A DNA stretch of 33,119 nucleotides from Halovulum sp039180525 (GTDB lineage: Bacteria; Pseudomonadota; Alphaproteobacteria; Rhodobacterales; Rhodobacteraceae). The notes beneath the pieces are model-generated. The model had not been told where the DNA came from. It made no database searches and was given only the letters and a program-made list of their open reading frames with translations. Where the stretch lies: positions 1-33,119 of the forward strand of contig JBCDDF010000038.1 of assembly GCA_039180525.1 (NCBI GenBank), written 5' to 3'. Shown here piece by piece: positions 1 to 6,717 of the stretch (position 1 is the stretch's first letter; every line of letters starts with the position of its first letter). The position numbers and the translations under genes are program-made.

Positions 1-56
1 GCCTCCTGCTCTTTGATGATCTGAATGATCTGCTCGTCGCTGAATCTCGGCTTCAT
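1..56 (-). CDS. IS3-family transposase OrfA, N-terminal fragment (runs off window)
   Basis: The minus strand from base 56 reads MKPRFSDEQIIQIIKEQEA and continues past the window edge. This is the usual start of the helix-turn-helix OrfA (InsE-like) protein of IS3-family elements, which binds the element's ends and is fused to the OrfB integrase by frameshifting. Only 18-19 residues are visible, so the subgroup cannot be fixed. The orientation means the element's left end lies to the right, at about base 114, inside an IS1182-type remnant. Confidence 0.75.
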   Translation of the reverse strand, partial: MKPRFSDEQIIQIIKEQE

Positions 57-114
57 TCTCAGTCCTCTCAGTTGTGAGGACTCTACCATTCCGTGGAGGA
101 GATTCAGGGGCTCA
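1..114 (-). mobile_element. Left end of an IS3-family insertion sequence
   Basis: On the minus strand the sequence from base 114 begins TGAGCCCCTGAATCTCC and leads, after an untranslated stretch, into the OrfA start at 56. IS3-family ends start with TG and several subgroups carry a CCCTGAATCTCC-like inverted repeat (recalled, not searched). From base 115 rightward the protein similarity switches to an IS1182-type transposase, so the boundary is placed at 114 with an uncertainty of a few bases. The opposite end and the target duplication are outside the window. Confidence 0.6.
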
Positions 115-481
115 GGTCACAAAACGGAATGCGCCAGTTTGGAAATCCAGAAACTATCGGGCACTGAAATTAGACTGCACAGGATGCGAGCTGAAGGCAA
201 AGTGCTGTCCCAACGCTGAAACGCGTTCGCTCCATCGCGATAAATATGAGATCGTCAGAGACTTTGCCCGCCAGTGCACCGACTCAGACTTCAATCCCAA
301 GGCTCAGGCTCGACGCAAGAAGGTCGAGATGCTCTTCGCCCACCTCAAACGCATCCTCGGATTGGCGCGGCTCCGATTACGGGGGCCATGCGGCGTCCAA
401 GATGAGTTTACCCTCGCAGCTACCGCCCAGAACCTTCGGAAACTCGCGAAGCTCAAGCCCATGCCGCTCGCCGCAGAATGA
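115..481 (+). pseudogene. IS1182-type (IS5-like superfamily) transposase, C-terminal remnant
   Basis: The reading frame ending at the TGA at 479-481 encodes the C-terminal part of a DDE transposase of the IS1182 type. Visible marks are the zinc-ribbon-like CTGCELKAKCCPN segment, the RRKKVEMLFAHLKRILGL block and the terminal AATAQNLRKLAKL, all typical of the C-terminal DDE_Tnp_1_6 region. The N-terminal part and its catalytic residues are missing, replaced on the left by the IS3-family element, so the gene cannot make an active transposase here. The open frame formally extends left to 74 (an ATG), but that part is IS3-end sequence. Confidence 0.8.
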
Positions 482-570
482 AGCGGCGACTACGCTTTCG
501 ACACCTAAATGAAATCAAAGTGCTAGCCCAAGCAGACCAACCGAAATCAACGACTTTTTCAACGGAATCA
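115..570 (+). mobile_element. 3' remnant of an IS1182-type element
   Basis: After the transposase stop at 481 there are about 90 non-coding bases ending in GACTTTTTCAACGGAATC (552-569), which resembles the terminal repeat typical of IS1182-type elements (recalled similarity). Beyond it the sequence rises to the GC content of the recO region. The right boundary at about 570 is approximate because the left end is not in the window for comparison. Confidence 0.55.
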
Positions 571-642
571 GATCGAAGCGGCCAAATGCGGCGCCGTATC
601 GGAGATACCGCAACCAACTATTCGGCGCGCGCAATGCCGCCC

Positions 643-1371
643 TCAAAGCCGCGCAAACGCCTGTACCAGCCGATCGCGCGCCGGCGGCAGGCTGGGGCGG
701 CCCAGGGCCGCGGGCAGGCGGCGGCTGAGGAATGTGCCGGTCAGGGCAAGCCCCGCGCGCAGGTCTGCGGCGGTGATGGGCGCCGCGCCCGCGTCGCGGC
801 GCAGGAAGGGCGGCAGGGGCAGCAGCCGGTCGGCCCAGTCCGCACCGGCGGCGCGGCTGACCGCGCGGCCCGATTTGGGCGACACATAGACCAGATCCTC
901 CGCCGCGCCGGTGACGGCACAGGTGTCGAGTTCCAGCCCGAAGCCCAGCGCCGACAGCAGCGCCAATTCCCAGCCCACGTAATAGGGCGGCCAGTCGGGG
1001 CCCGCCTGCATCCGGTCCAGCAGCGCCTCTGTCTCGCGGTACAGCGGGGCATAGGCCTGGCGTTCGGGCAGCGCGAACACCACCAGCGCGGCGATGGCGT
1101 TCAGCGCCGCCAGCGCCGTGCGGTCGGCCATCAGCCCCGCGCGCGACATCTGCGGCTCCACCGTGAACGCGCCCAGATGATCCTCCAGCCGGGCACGCCA
1201 GGTCAGATCCAGCTGCGCGCCGGGCTGCAGGATCGGCGCCAGCCGCCGCCCGGCGCCGCCGCGTACGATCCCGGCATGGCGGCCATGCGCCTCGGTGAAA
1301 ACGTCGATGATCGCGGCACTTTCACCATGCCGCCGCACCGCCAGCAGCACCCCGGTCGCGCGCCATTCCAT
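643..1371 (-). CDS. recO: DNA repair protein RecO
   Basis: This 242-residue protein matches RecO, the RecFOR mediator that helps load RecA on SSB-coated single-stranded DNA. The N-terminal OB-fold begins MEWRATGVLLAVRRHGESA and continues into the IIDVFTEAHGRHAGIVRGG block. A helical C-terminal domain follows, containing YYVGWELALLSALGFGLEL and the LYVSPKSGRAV-like zinc-ribbon region. That region keeps only one obvious cysteine (DTCAVTGA), so the classical four-Cys zinc site is not complete. It is the last gene of the minus-strand housekeeping run and starts 7 bp after the DUF1491 gene, which suggests co-transcription. The ATG at 1371 gives a full N-terminus. Confidence 0.93.
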   Translation of the reverse strand: MEWRATGVLLAVRRHGESAAIIDVFTEAHGRHAGIVRGGAGRRLAPILQPGAQLDLTWRARLEDHLGAFTVEPQMSRAGLMADRTALAALNAIAALVVFALPERQAYAPLYRETEALLDRMQAGPDWPPYYVGWELALLSALGFGLELDTCAVTGAAEDLVYVSPKSGRAVSRAAGADWADRLLPLPPFLRRDAGAAPITAADLRAGLALTGTFLSRRLPAALGRPSLPPARDRLVQAFARL

Positions 1372-1378
1372 GGCCGCG

Positions 1379-1708
1379 CTACTCCGCCAGTCCGGGCGTG
1401 TCCAACAGATGCCGGCCGGCCCGGTCCTCGACCTCGATCACCCACAGGTCGGGGTCGAAGCCGCGCTGCCGGTCGACGGCCGCATCGGCCTCGGCCTCCG
1501 CGCCCTCGGCCAGCACCGTCCAGACCCGCGCGCCGTCGGCACCCTGCGACCGGGCCCAGACCTGCGCCGCGCCATCCAGCGTGTTCAGCTTGACCAGCAC
1601 CGCGCCCGCGGTGGCATCGCCGCGCGCCACGACAAAGGCCGGAATGTCGGCCAGACGCAGCCGCGCCAGATAGGCCTGGACCCAAAATTCCGCTGTCAGC
1701 CGGGCCAT
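1379..1708 (-). CDS. DUF1491 family protein
   Basis: A 109-residue small acidic protein beginning MARLTAEFWVQAYLARLRLA, with a central ARGDATAGAVLVKLN motif and a C-terminal DPDLWVIEVEDRAGRHLL block. This pattern is that of DUF1491, a family of unknown function found mainly in alphaproteobacteria. A longer open frame exists up to 1780, but its extra N-terminus runs through an 11-bp tandem repeat and is not family-like, so the internal ATG at 1708 is preferred. It lies between era and recO, 108 bp after era and 7 bp before recO, as in related genomes (recalled). Function unknown. Confidence 0.8.
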   Translation of the reverse strand: MARLTAEFWVQAYLARLRLADIPAFVVARGDATAGAVLVKLNTLDGAAQVWARSQGADGARVWTVLAEGAEAEADAAVDRQRGFDPDLWVIEVEDRAGRHLLDTPGLAE

Positions 1709-1758
1709 CGCACGCCCCGTGCCGGCGTTAACCCCGCGATAACCCGAGTGTTTTTGTC

Positions 1759-1791
1759 GCCATACGCATGCCATACGCATGCCATACGCAT
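1759..1791. repeat. Three perfect tandem copies of an 11-bp unit
   Basis: The unit GCCATACGCAT occurs three times head to tail at 1759-1769, 1770-1780 and 1781-1791, followed by GCC. Each junction makes a GCATGC palindrome. It occupies the 108-bp gap between the era stop (1817) and the DUF1491 start (1708), so it would lie in the polycistronic transcript. The unit length is not a multiple of three and the repeat is outside the preferred coding frames. Confidence 0.95.
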
Positions 1792-1816
1792 GCCAGCCCC
1801 GGTTTTGCGGGGCCGC

Positions 1817-2740
1817 TCAGCCCGCGCCGTCGCCATAATCGAGCCCCATCTGGGCATAGCGTTCCGGCTCCTCCAGCCAGTTTTCGCGCACCCGAACCTC
1901 CAGAAACAGATGCACGCGGCGTTCCAAAAAGGTCTCCAATTCCTCCCGCGCCGCGATCGAAACCTGCTTGATCGTCTGCCCCTTCGGCCCCAGCGCAATG
2001 CCGCGATGCCCGGGCCGGGCGACGAAGATCACCTGGTCGATCCGGACCGAGCCGTCCTTGCGCTCCTCCCAGCCTTCGGTTTCCACGGTCAGCTGATAGG
2101 GCAACTCCTGGTGCAGCCGCAGCGTCAGTTTCTCGCGCGTGATCTCCGCCGCGATCAGGCGCAGCGGCAGATCGGCGATCTGATCCTCGGGGTAATGCCA
2201 AGCGCCGGCCGGCATGCGCGCGGCCAGCCAGGCTTTCAGATCGGCGACGCCAGAGCCCTTCTCGGCAGAGATCATGAACGTGGCCGCGAAATCGAACCGG
2301 GCGTTCAGATCGGCGCTCAGCGCCAGCAGCGTATCGCGTTTGACGCGGTCTATCTTGTTGATCGCCAACACAATCGGTGCTTGGCCGGCGCGCTCTTTCA
2401 GACTGTCGAGGATTGCCGCAACCCCGTCTGTTATGCCGCGATGCGCCTCGATCATCAGCACGACCACATCCGCATCCGCAGCCCCCGACCACGCGGCAGA
2501 GACCATGGCCCGGTCCAGCCGCCGGCGCGGACGGAACAGGCCCGGCGTGTCGACAAAGACGATCTGCGCCGCGCCCTCCAGCGCCACGCCGCGGATGCGC
2601 GCGCGCGTCGTCTGCACCTTGTGCGTGACGATGGAGACCTTGGCCCCCACCATCCGGTTCAACAGCGTCGACTTGCCCGCATTGGGCTCGCCGATCAGGG
2701 CCACGAAACCGCAGCGCCGGGGGGCGTCGTTGTCGGTCAT
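1817..2740 (-). CDS. era: GTPase Era
   Basis: A 307-residue Era GTPase, which binds 16S rRNA and assists 30S subunit maturation at the membrane. The G domain shows G1 GEPNAGKST (residues 17-25), the TTRARIRG switch I (44-51), G3 DTPG (64-67), G4 NKID (128-131) and a G5 SAEKG. The C-terminal KH domain includes PGHRGIALGPKGQTIK and the RVHLFLEVRVRENW strand. An upstream extension of the open frame is a shadow of rnc; the ATG at 2740 overlaps the rnc stop by 4 bp (ATGA), so translation is probably coupled. Linkage of rnc and era is a common bacterial arrangement. Confidence 0.96.
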   Translation of the reverse strand: MTDNDAPRRCGFVALIGEPNAGKSTLLNRMVGAKVSIVTHKVQTTRARIRGVALEGAAQIVFVDTPGLFRPRRRLDRAMVSAAWSGAADADVVVLMIEAHRGITDGVAAILDSLKERAGQAPIVLAINKIDRVKRDTLLALSADLNARFDFAATFMISAEKGSGVADLKAWLAARMPAGAWHYPEDQIADLPLRLIAAEITREKLTLRLHQELPYQLTVETEGWEERKDGSVRIDQVIFVARPGHRGIALGPKGQTIKQVSIAAREELETFLERRVHLFLEVRVRENWLEEPERYAQMGLDYGDGAG

Positions 2741-3417
2741 GTCTCCACCTCCAACGCCTCCAGCAGCGCCTCCGCCGCGGCCTGCTGCGCGGCGCGTTTC
2801 GACGCCGCCGTCGCCGCCGCCCGGGCGCCGGTCTGCAACACCGCGGCAATGGTGAAGATCGGGGCGTGGTCGGGGCCGCTGCGCGCCTCCTCCACATAAT
2901 CGGGGGGCGGCAGTCCGCGCGCCTGCGCCCATTCCTGCAGGGCCGTCTTGGGGTCGTGCACCGCCGCCTCGGCCTGTGCCACCCGGTCCCCCCACAGCCG
3001 CAGGACCAGATCGCGCGCCGCGCCGAACCCGGCATCCAGATAGACCGCGGCGATCACCGCCTCCATGGCGTCGGCCAGCAGCGCCTGTTTGCGCCGCCCA
3101 CCGGTGGCGCGTTCGGATTTGCCCATGATGATGGCGCCGCCCAGGTCGATGCTTTCGGCCACCTCGGCACAGGCCTCGCGCCGCACCAGCGCGTTGAAAC
3201 GCGGCGCCAGCACGCCTTCATGCGCGTCTTTGTCCTGGGTCAGCAGCGCCTCAGCCATGGTCAGCCCGAGGACCCGGTCCCCCAGGAATTCCAGCCGCTG
3301 ATTGTCGCTGGCGCCGCTGTGCGATGCATGGGTCAATGCCTCCACCAGCAGCGCCGGCGTGCGGAAGGTATGCCCCAGACGGGCCGCGAGCTTTGCCTGC
3401 GCCGCGTTCAGCTTCAC
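2737..3417 (-). CDS. rnc: Ribonuclease III
   Basis: A 226-residue RNase III, cleaving double-stranded RNA in rRNA processing and regulation. The endonuclease domain has the signature NQRLEFLGDRVL (residues 39-50, with E43 and D47) and the second acidic pair in LADAMEAVIAAVYLD (D116, E119). The C-terminal dsRNA-binding domain begins at DPKTALQEWAQARGL and ends in an alanine-rich helix ASKRAAQQAAAEALLEAL. It overlaps lepB upstream and era downstream by 4 bp each, so the three genes form a tightly coupled translational unit. Confidence 0.96.
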   Translation of the reverse strand: MKLNAAQAKLAARLGHTFRTPALLVEALTHASHSGASDNQRLEFLGDRVLGLTMAEALLTQDKDAHEGVLAPRFNALVRREACAEVAESIDLGGAIIMGKSERATGGRRKQALLADAMEAVIAAVYLDAGFGAARDLVLRLWGDRVAQAEAAVHDPKTALQEWAQARGLPPPDYVEEARSGPDHAPIFTIAAVLQTGARAAATAASKRAAQQAAAEALLEALEVET

Positions 3418-4232
3418 CGGATCGGATGGAAGTAACGGTCCGCGCGCCAGGTCCAGAAGAACAGGATCGAGGCGCCGGAGGACGAAAAGATGATGCGATC
3501 GGCGCGCCCGATCAGGTTCTCGAACGGCACGAAGCCAACGCCGTTGGCCGATGGCGCGAAACGGCTATCGGCGGAATTGTCGCGATTGTCGCCTATGAAG
3601 AAATAGTTTCCCTCCGGCACGGTGAACGGCCCGCGATTGTCGCCCACACTGTCGGTGGCATTGAGCACCGAATAGGAGGTGCCATCCGGCAGCGTTTCGC
3701 TAAACCGTTGCTTGTCGCAATTGCCCCCGAGGGGCACCGCACGGTCGCCCAGACAGCGGGGCAGCGAGCGCGCCGGGCCCTGCTGCAGAAACTGCTCTGT
3801 AAAGGTGCCGTCGGGGGTCTGCGGCAGTTCCGCGCCGTTCAGCACCACGCGACCGCCGCGCATCTCCACCGTGTCGCCCGGCAGGCCGATCAGGCGTTTG
3901 ATGTAGTCCTGGCCGGTCGTGGGATGGCGAAACACCACCACGTCGCCGCGCTTGGGATCTCCGGCCCAGATGCGGCCGCCGCCATCGCCGGCGAAAGGCG
4001 CGCAGATGTTGAAATCTCGATAGCCCGGGCAGGAATACTGCGAGTATCCATAGGCGAACTTGTTCACGAACAGGAAATCGCCGATCAGAAGGGTGTCCTT
4101 CATCGACCCGGACGGGATATAAAAGGGCTGGAACAACAGCGTCCGGATCAAACCGGCCAGGATCAGCGCGTAGATCAGCGTCTTGATCAGTTCCAAAAAC
4201 CCGCCGCCCGCGGATTTCGCCTTGTTCGCCAT
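3414..4232 (-). CDS. lepB: Signal peptidase I
   Basis: A 272-residue type I signal peptidase that removes signal peptides from exported proteins at the outer face of the inner membrane. One N-terminal membrane segment (about residues 13-33) precedes the catalytic IPSGSM motif (nucleophile S43) and the general base in YIKRLIGLPGD (K112). The later box GDNRDNSADSR is also intact. The frame could begin at 4301, but an AGGAAGG Shine-Dalgarno sequence lies 11 nt before the ATG at 4232 and the protein from there has normal family length. The rnc start overlaps its stop by 4 bp. Confidence 0.95.
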   Translation of the reverse strand: MANKAKSAGGGFLELIKTLIYALILAGLIRTLLFQPFYIPSGSMKDTLLIGDFLFVNKFAYGYSQYSCPGYRDFNICAPFAGDGGGRIWAGDPKRGDVVVFRHPTTGQDYIKRLIGLPGDTVEMRGGRVVLNGAELPQTPDGTFTEQFLQQGPARSLPRCLGDRAVPLGGNCDKQRFSETLPDGTSYSVLNATDSVGDNRGPFTVPEGNYFFIGDNRDNSADSRFAPSANGVGFVPFENLIGRADRIIFSSSGASILFFWTWRADRYFHPIR

Positions 4233-4272
4233 GGATGCGGCCGCCTTCCTGCCTGTCGCGGGGGACCGGGGG

Positions 4273-4301
4273 CTTGTGGCGGTCTGGGCCTGGGGTGTCA
4301 A
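4273..4301 (-). promoter_or_regulatory. Possible lepB-rnc-era promoter
   Basis: On the minus strand a consensus TTGACA (complement of 4296-4301) is followed after 17 bp by CACAAG (4273-4278), about 40 bp before the lepB ATG. The -35 is perfect but the -10 is poor, which is common for alphaproteobacterial promoters. A second TTGACA on the same strand lies inside the palindrome at 4324-4347. The long gap separating lepB from acpS makes a separate promoter for lepB plausible. Confidence 0.35.
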
Positions 4302-4323
4302 GCGTCGGCGGCGTCGGGAAAGG

Positions 4324-4347
4324 CTCCTGTCAACACGTTGTCAGGAG
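4324..4347. promoter_or_regulatory. 24-bp near-perfect palindrome, operator-like
   Basis: The arms CTCCTGTCAAC (4324-4334) and GTTGTCAGGAG (4337-4347) are inverted copies apart from one T/T mismatch, around a 2-bp centre (AC). The site lies between the divergent lepB (minus, start 4232) and the small candidate ORF at 4393 (plus), and contains a TTGACA on the minus strand. Symmetry and position suggest a dimeric regulator's operator; the regulator is unknown. As RNA it would also form a stable hairpin, but there is no U tract for termination. Confidence 0.5.
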
Positions 4348-4392
4348 GGGTGTGCGACACAGCAAGACCGAAGCGAGAAGGAGTGCAATGCC

Positions 4393-4641
4393 ATGATCGG
4401 TCCGACGGCACGACGCATCGGGATCCTTATCGGCGCAGCCGGCCTGGCGCTGGCGATGGTGCTGACCCTGCCGGGGGCTGCGCCGTGGGTGAAGGCCGGC
4501 GTCGTCGCCTTCGCGTTGCTCGACCGCGTGATCGCGGCGCCGGATGCGGGCCATGGGCCGCGCCTGCCCGATCGCTGGCGGTCGCGGACCGGCCGGCGAC
4601 CGCCAGCGCAGCATGGCGGCGGGATCGCCGGAAAGACCTGA
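4393..4641 (+). CDS. Possible small membrane protein or decayed gene, 82 residues
   Basis: An ATG at 4393 is preceded by AGAAGGAG at good spacing, a strong Shine-Dalgarno sequence. The predicted product starts MIGPTARRIGILIGAAGLAL and has one or two hydrophobic segments (about residues 8-44), then an Arg/Pro/Gly-rich tail that looks non-native. The start weakly recalls the N-terminus of DASS/SLC13 transporters, so this may be the remnant of such a gene that lost its body; this is a guess. It is isolated on the plus strand between lepB and acpS. It could also be spurious in this GC-rich sequence. Confidence 0.35.
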   Translation: MIGPTARRIGILIGAAGLALAMVLTLPGAAPWVKAGVVAFALLDRVIAAPDAGHGPRLPDRWRSRTGRRPPAQHGGGIAGKT

Positions 4642-4782
4642 TGCGGGCGACCTGAAGCGGGCGAATCGTTGTGGCGCGGCCGGCGGCCCAGGCGCGCTGC
4701 CGGCGTGCCCGTTGGGTTACTCTGGCGCGCCGCCGGCGTGCCTGTTGGGTTACTCTGGCGCGCGGCCGGCGTGCCCGTTGGG
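4642..4782. other. Remainder of the acpS-lepB gap
   Basis: The acpS-lepB gap runs from 4233 to 4782. Apart from the candidate promoter, the palindrome, the small ORF and the tandem repeat listed separately, I see no gene in it: frames here are short and low in recognisable content. Related genomes as I recall them usually have acpS and lepB close together, so the gap looks like an insertion or gene-decay site. Confidence 0.5.
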
Positions 4783-4789
4783 TTACTCC
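4691..4789. repeat. Three tandem copies of a 33-bp unit overlapping the acpS stop
   Basis: Copies at 4691-4723, 4724-4756 and 4757-4789 share the pattern GGCGCGC-xGCCG-GCGTGCC followed by (C/T)GTTGGGTTACTC, with two to three differences between copies. In each copy GGCGCGC and GCGTGCC can pair as a 7-bp stem (one G.U pair in plus-strand RNA, one A.C mismatch in minus-strand RNA) around a 5-nt loop whose first base varies (T, C, G). The acpS stop codon (TTA on plus at 4783-4785) lies inside the third copy, so the array looks built from the acpS 3' end. No terminator-type U run is present. Confidence 0.95.
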
Positions 4790-5187
4790 GGCGCGGGGCG
4801 CGCCTCGATCACGACGAAGGCCTGCGCCCAGGGGTGGTCATCGGTCAGCGTGACGTGGATCACCGCGCAATGGCCCGCCGGCGTCATCTGTGCCAGCCGC
4901 TCCGCCGCCCAGCCGGTCACATGCATGACCGGTTGGCCGGTCTCCAGATTGCTGACCGCCATGTCCTTCCAGGCAATGCCCATGCGCAACCCGGTGCCCA
5001 GCGCCTTGGAACAGGCCTCTTTCGCCGCCCAGCGTTTGGCATAGGTGCCGGGCGTGTCGGCGCGGCGTTCGGCCTTGCGCTGTTCGATGTCCGTGAAGAC
5101 GCGGTCGCGGAACCGGTCGCCGTGTCGTTCCAGCACGCCGGCGATACGCTCGATATTGCACAGATCCGTGCCGATCCCGACGATCAT
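4783..5187 (-). CDS. acpS: Holo-[acyl-carrier-protein] synthase
   Basis: A 134-residue AcpS that transfers 4'-phosphopantetheine from CoA to apo-ACP, activating fatty acid synthesis. The family signatures are present: MIVGIGTDLCNIERI with metal-binding D8, and KRWAAKEACSKALGTG with E57 and the catalytic lysine. The C-terminal strands HVTLTDDHPWAQAFVVIEA are complete. It begins 5 bp after the pdxJ stop, so it is surely in the same transcript. The stop codon and the last few bases are embedded in a 33-bp tandem repeat, so the C-terminus could vary if copies are gained or lost. Confidence 0.95.
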   Translation of the reverse strand: MIVGIGTDLCNIERIAGVLERHGDRFRDRVFTDIEQRKAERRADTPGTYAKRWAAKEACSKALGTGLRMGIAWKDMAVSNLETGQPVMHVTGWAAERLAQMTPAGHCAVIHVTLTDDHPWAQAFVVIEARPAPE

Positions 5188-5192
5188 CGCGC

Positions 5193-5981
5193 TTAGGCGA
5201 CGCCGTCGCCAAAGGCTTCGCGGCGGGCGGCGTCCATTTCGGCGCGCATCCGGCGGATGGCGCTGTCGAGGCCGGAAAAGATCGCCTCACCGATCAAGAA
5301 ATGGCCGATATTGAGCTCCTGCACCTCTGGAAGGGCGGCAATGGGGCGCACCGTGTCGAAGGTCAGGCCGTGGCCGGCATGCACCTCCAGCCCCAGCGAA
5401 TGGGCAAAGGCCGCCATGTCGCGCAGGCGCGCCAGTTCAGCATCGCGGGCGTCGCGGCGGTCTTCGGCATGGGCGTCGCAATAGGCGCCGGTGTGGAGTT
5501 CGATCACCGGCGCGCCGATCCGATGCGCAGCCTCGATCTGACGGCGGTCGGCGGCGATGAAGATCGACACGCGGCAGCCGGCCTCGCGCAGGGGCGCGAT
5601 GAAATGCGCCAGGCGGTTTTCGTCGCGCGCAACCTCCAGCCCGCCCTCGGTGGTGCGTTCCTGCCGGCGCTCGGGCACGATACAGACGGCATGCGGTGTG
5701 TGGCGCAGGGCGATCGCCTGCATCTCGTCGGTCGCCGCCATCTCGAAGTTCAGCGGCACGGTGATCTCGGCCAGAAGCGCCTCGATATCCTCGTCGCGGA
5801 TGTGGCGGCGATCCTCGCGCAGATGCGCGGTGATACCGTCGGCGCCGGCGGATTCCGCCAGTCTGGCAGCCCGCACCGGGTCGGGCACCGCGCCGCCGCG
5901 CGCATTGCGCACCGTCGCCACATGATCGATGTTCACGCCCAGCCGCAAGCGGCCGACGGGCCCCGCCGTCATTTCTGCCAT
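5193..5981 (-). CDS. pdxJ: Pyridoxine 5'-phosphate synthase
   Basis: A 262-residue PdxJ, which condenses 1-deoxyxylulose 5-phosphate and 3-amino-2-oxopropyl phosphate in the DXP-dependent vitamin B6 pathway. Recognisable blocks are LRLGVNIDHVATVRNARGG, ITAHLREDRRHI, the EIxxxxNFEMA strand (ITVPLNFEMAATDEM), CIVPERRQERTTEGGL and the C-terminal HAGHGLTFD followed by LNIGHFLIGEAIFSGL. All look intact and the length is normal. It starts 10 bp after the DUF2062 gene and is followed by acpS after 5 bp, the classic pdxJ-acpS pair. Confidence 0.96.
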   Translation of the reverse strand: MAEMTAGPVGRLRLGVNIDHVATVRNARGGAVPDPVRAARLAESAGADGITAHLREDRRHIRDEDIEALLAEITVPLNFEMAATDEMQAIALRHTPHAVCIVPERRQERTTEGGLEVARDENRLAHFIAPLREAGCRVSIFIAADRRQIEAAHRIGAPVIELHTGAYCDAHAEDRRDARDAELARLRDMAAFAHSLGLEVHAGHGLTFDTVRPIAALPEVQELNIGHFLIGEAIFSGLDSAIRRMRAEMDAARREAFGDGVA

Positions 5982-5991
5982 TTCGCCCCCC

Positions 5992-6654
5992 TTAGGACCT
6001 TCCCTGCGCCAGTCCGCTGCGCCGTGCCGCGGCCTTGCGCCGCAATTCCTCCTGCGCCCGCGCCAGCACGCGCGACTTGCGGCGCGTCTGATAGGCCGCG
6101 ATCAACGGTCGGGCAAGGAAGTAGACCGCGGCCGCGGTGATGAATCCGGGCAAGAGGCCGCCGACCCAATAAGGCATGAACAGCTCCGACCAGAAGGTGG
6201 CGAGTTTCTCCCAGGCCGGCTCGCCATAGCCCACCAGCGACAGCATCGACTGCCAAAGCCCTGAAAAGGCGCCGAAAAACGCGTCTGTGAGCGCGGCGAA
6301 GCTTTTCGGCTCTCCCTTCATGTTGAACAGATACCCGCCCACGGTCAGCGCAGAGGTCGCCATGAACGGGAATGTCAGCGGGTTGCCCACGAACGTGCCG
6401 ATACAGGCCGCCAGGACGTTGCCGCGCACGACCAGCGCGCAAAGCGCGGCATAGACAAAATGCAGGCCGAAGAACGGGCTGAAGGACACAAACACGCCGC
6501 AGGCGAAGCCCAGGGCGATCTTGTGCGGGCTGTCGGGCAGGCGTTTCAGGCGGTGGGCGAAGTATTCGACGGCGCGGCGCCATCCGGTGGGCGGATAGAG
6601 CGCATCACGCATGCGCCGCCCCCATGACAGCTTTGTCCGTCGCTTGAACACCAT
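5992..6654 (-). CDS. DUF2062 domain membrane protein
   Basis: A 220-residue protein with three to four hydrophobic segments and the DUF2062 hallmarks: a basic N-terminus (MVFKRRTKLSWGRRMR), the ALGFACGVFVSFSPFFGLH segment, then FVGNPLTFPFMATSAL. The C-terminal end is a basic, Ala/Arg-rich cytoplasmic helix. The family's biochemical role is unknown; the protein is expected in the inner membrane. It lies between rel and pdxJ, 63 bp after rel and 10 bp before pdxJ, a location I recall as conserved in Rhodobacterales. Confidence 0.85.
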   Translation of the reverse strand: MVFKRRTKLSWGRRMRDALYPPTGWRRAVEYFAHRLKRLPDSPHKIALGFACGVFVSFSPFFGLHFVYAALCALVVRGNVLAACIGTFVGNPLTFPFMATSALTVGGYLFNMKGEPKSFAALTDAFFGAFSGLWQSMLSLVGYGEPAWEKLATFWSELFMPYWVGGLLPGFITAAAVYFLARPLIAAYQTRRKSRVLARAQEELRRKAAARRSGLAQGRS

Positions 6655-6717
6655 CGCCTGCCCGGCCCTTTCACTCCAACCGCGCCAGCCCGGCGCGCAC
6701 CCTGCCCATTTAGGGCT

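Noticed and set aside
1295..2899. Plus-strand open frame of 534 codons across era and rnc
   Set aside because: The minus strand carries unmistakable era, rnc and DUF1491 motifs; this frame spans several real genes and is a GC artefact.
4691..4789. Possible CRISPR-like array
   Set aside because: The 33-bp copies are directly adjacent with no unique spacers, there are only three, and no cas gene is present. It is a simple tandem repeat.
4669..5196. Plus-strand frame with an 11-residue repeat (AAGVPVGLLWR x3)
   Set aside because: The repeated peptide is only the translation of the 33-bp tandem repeat, and the rest of the frame is antisense to acpS.
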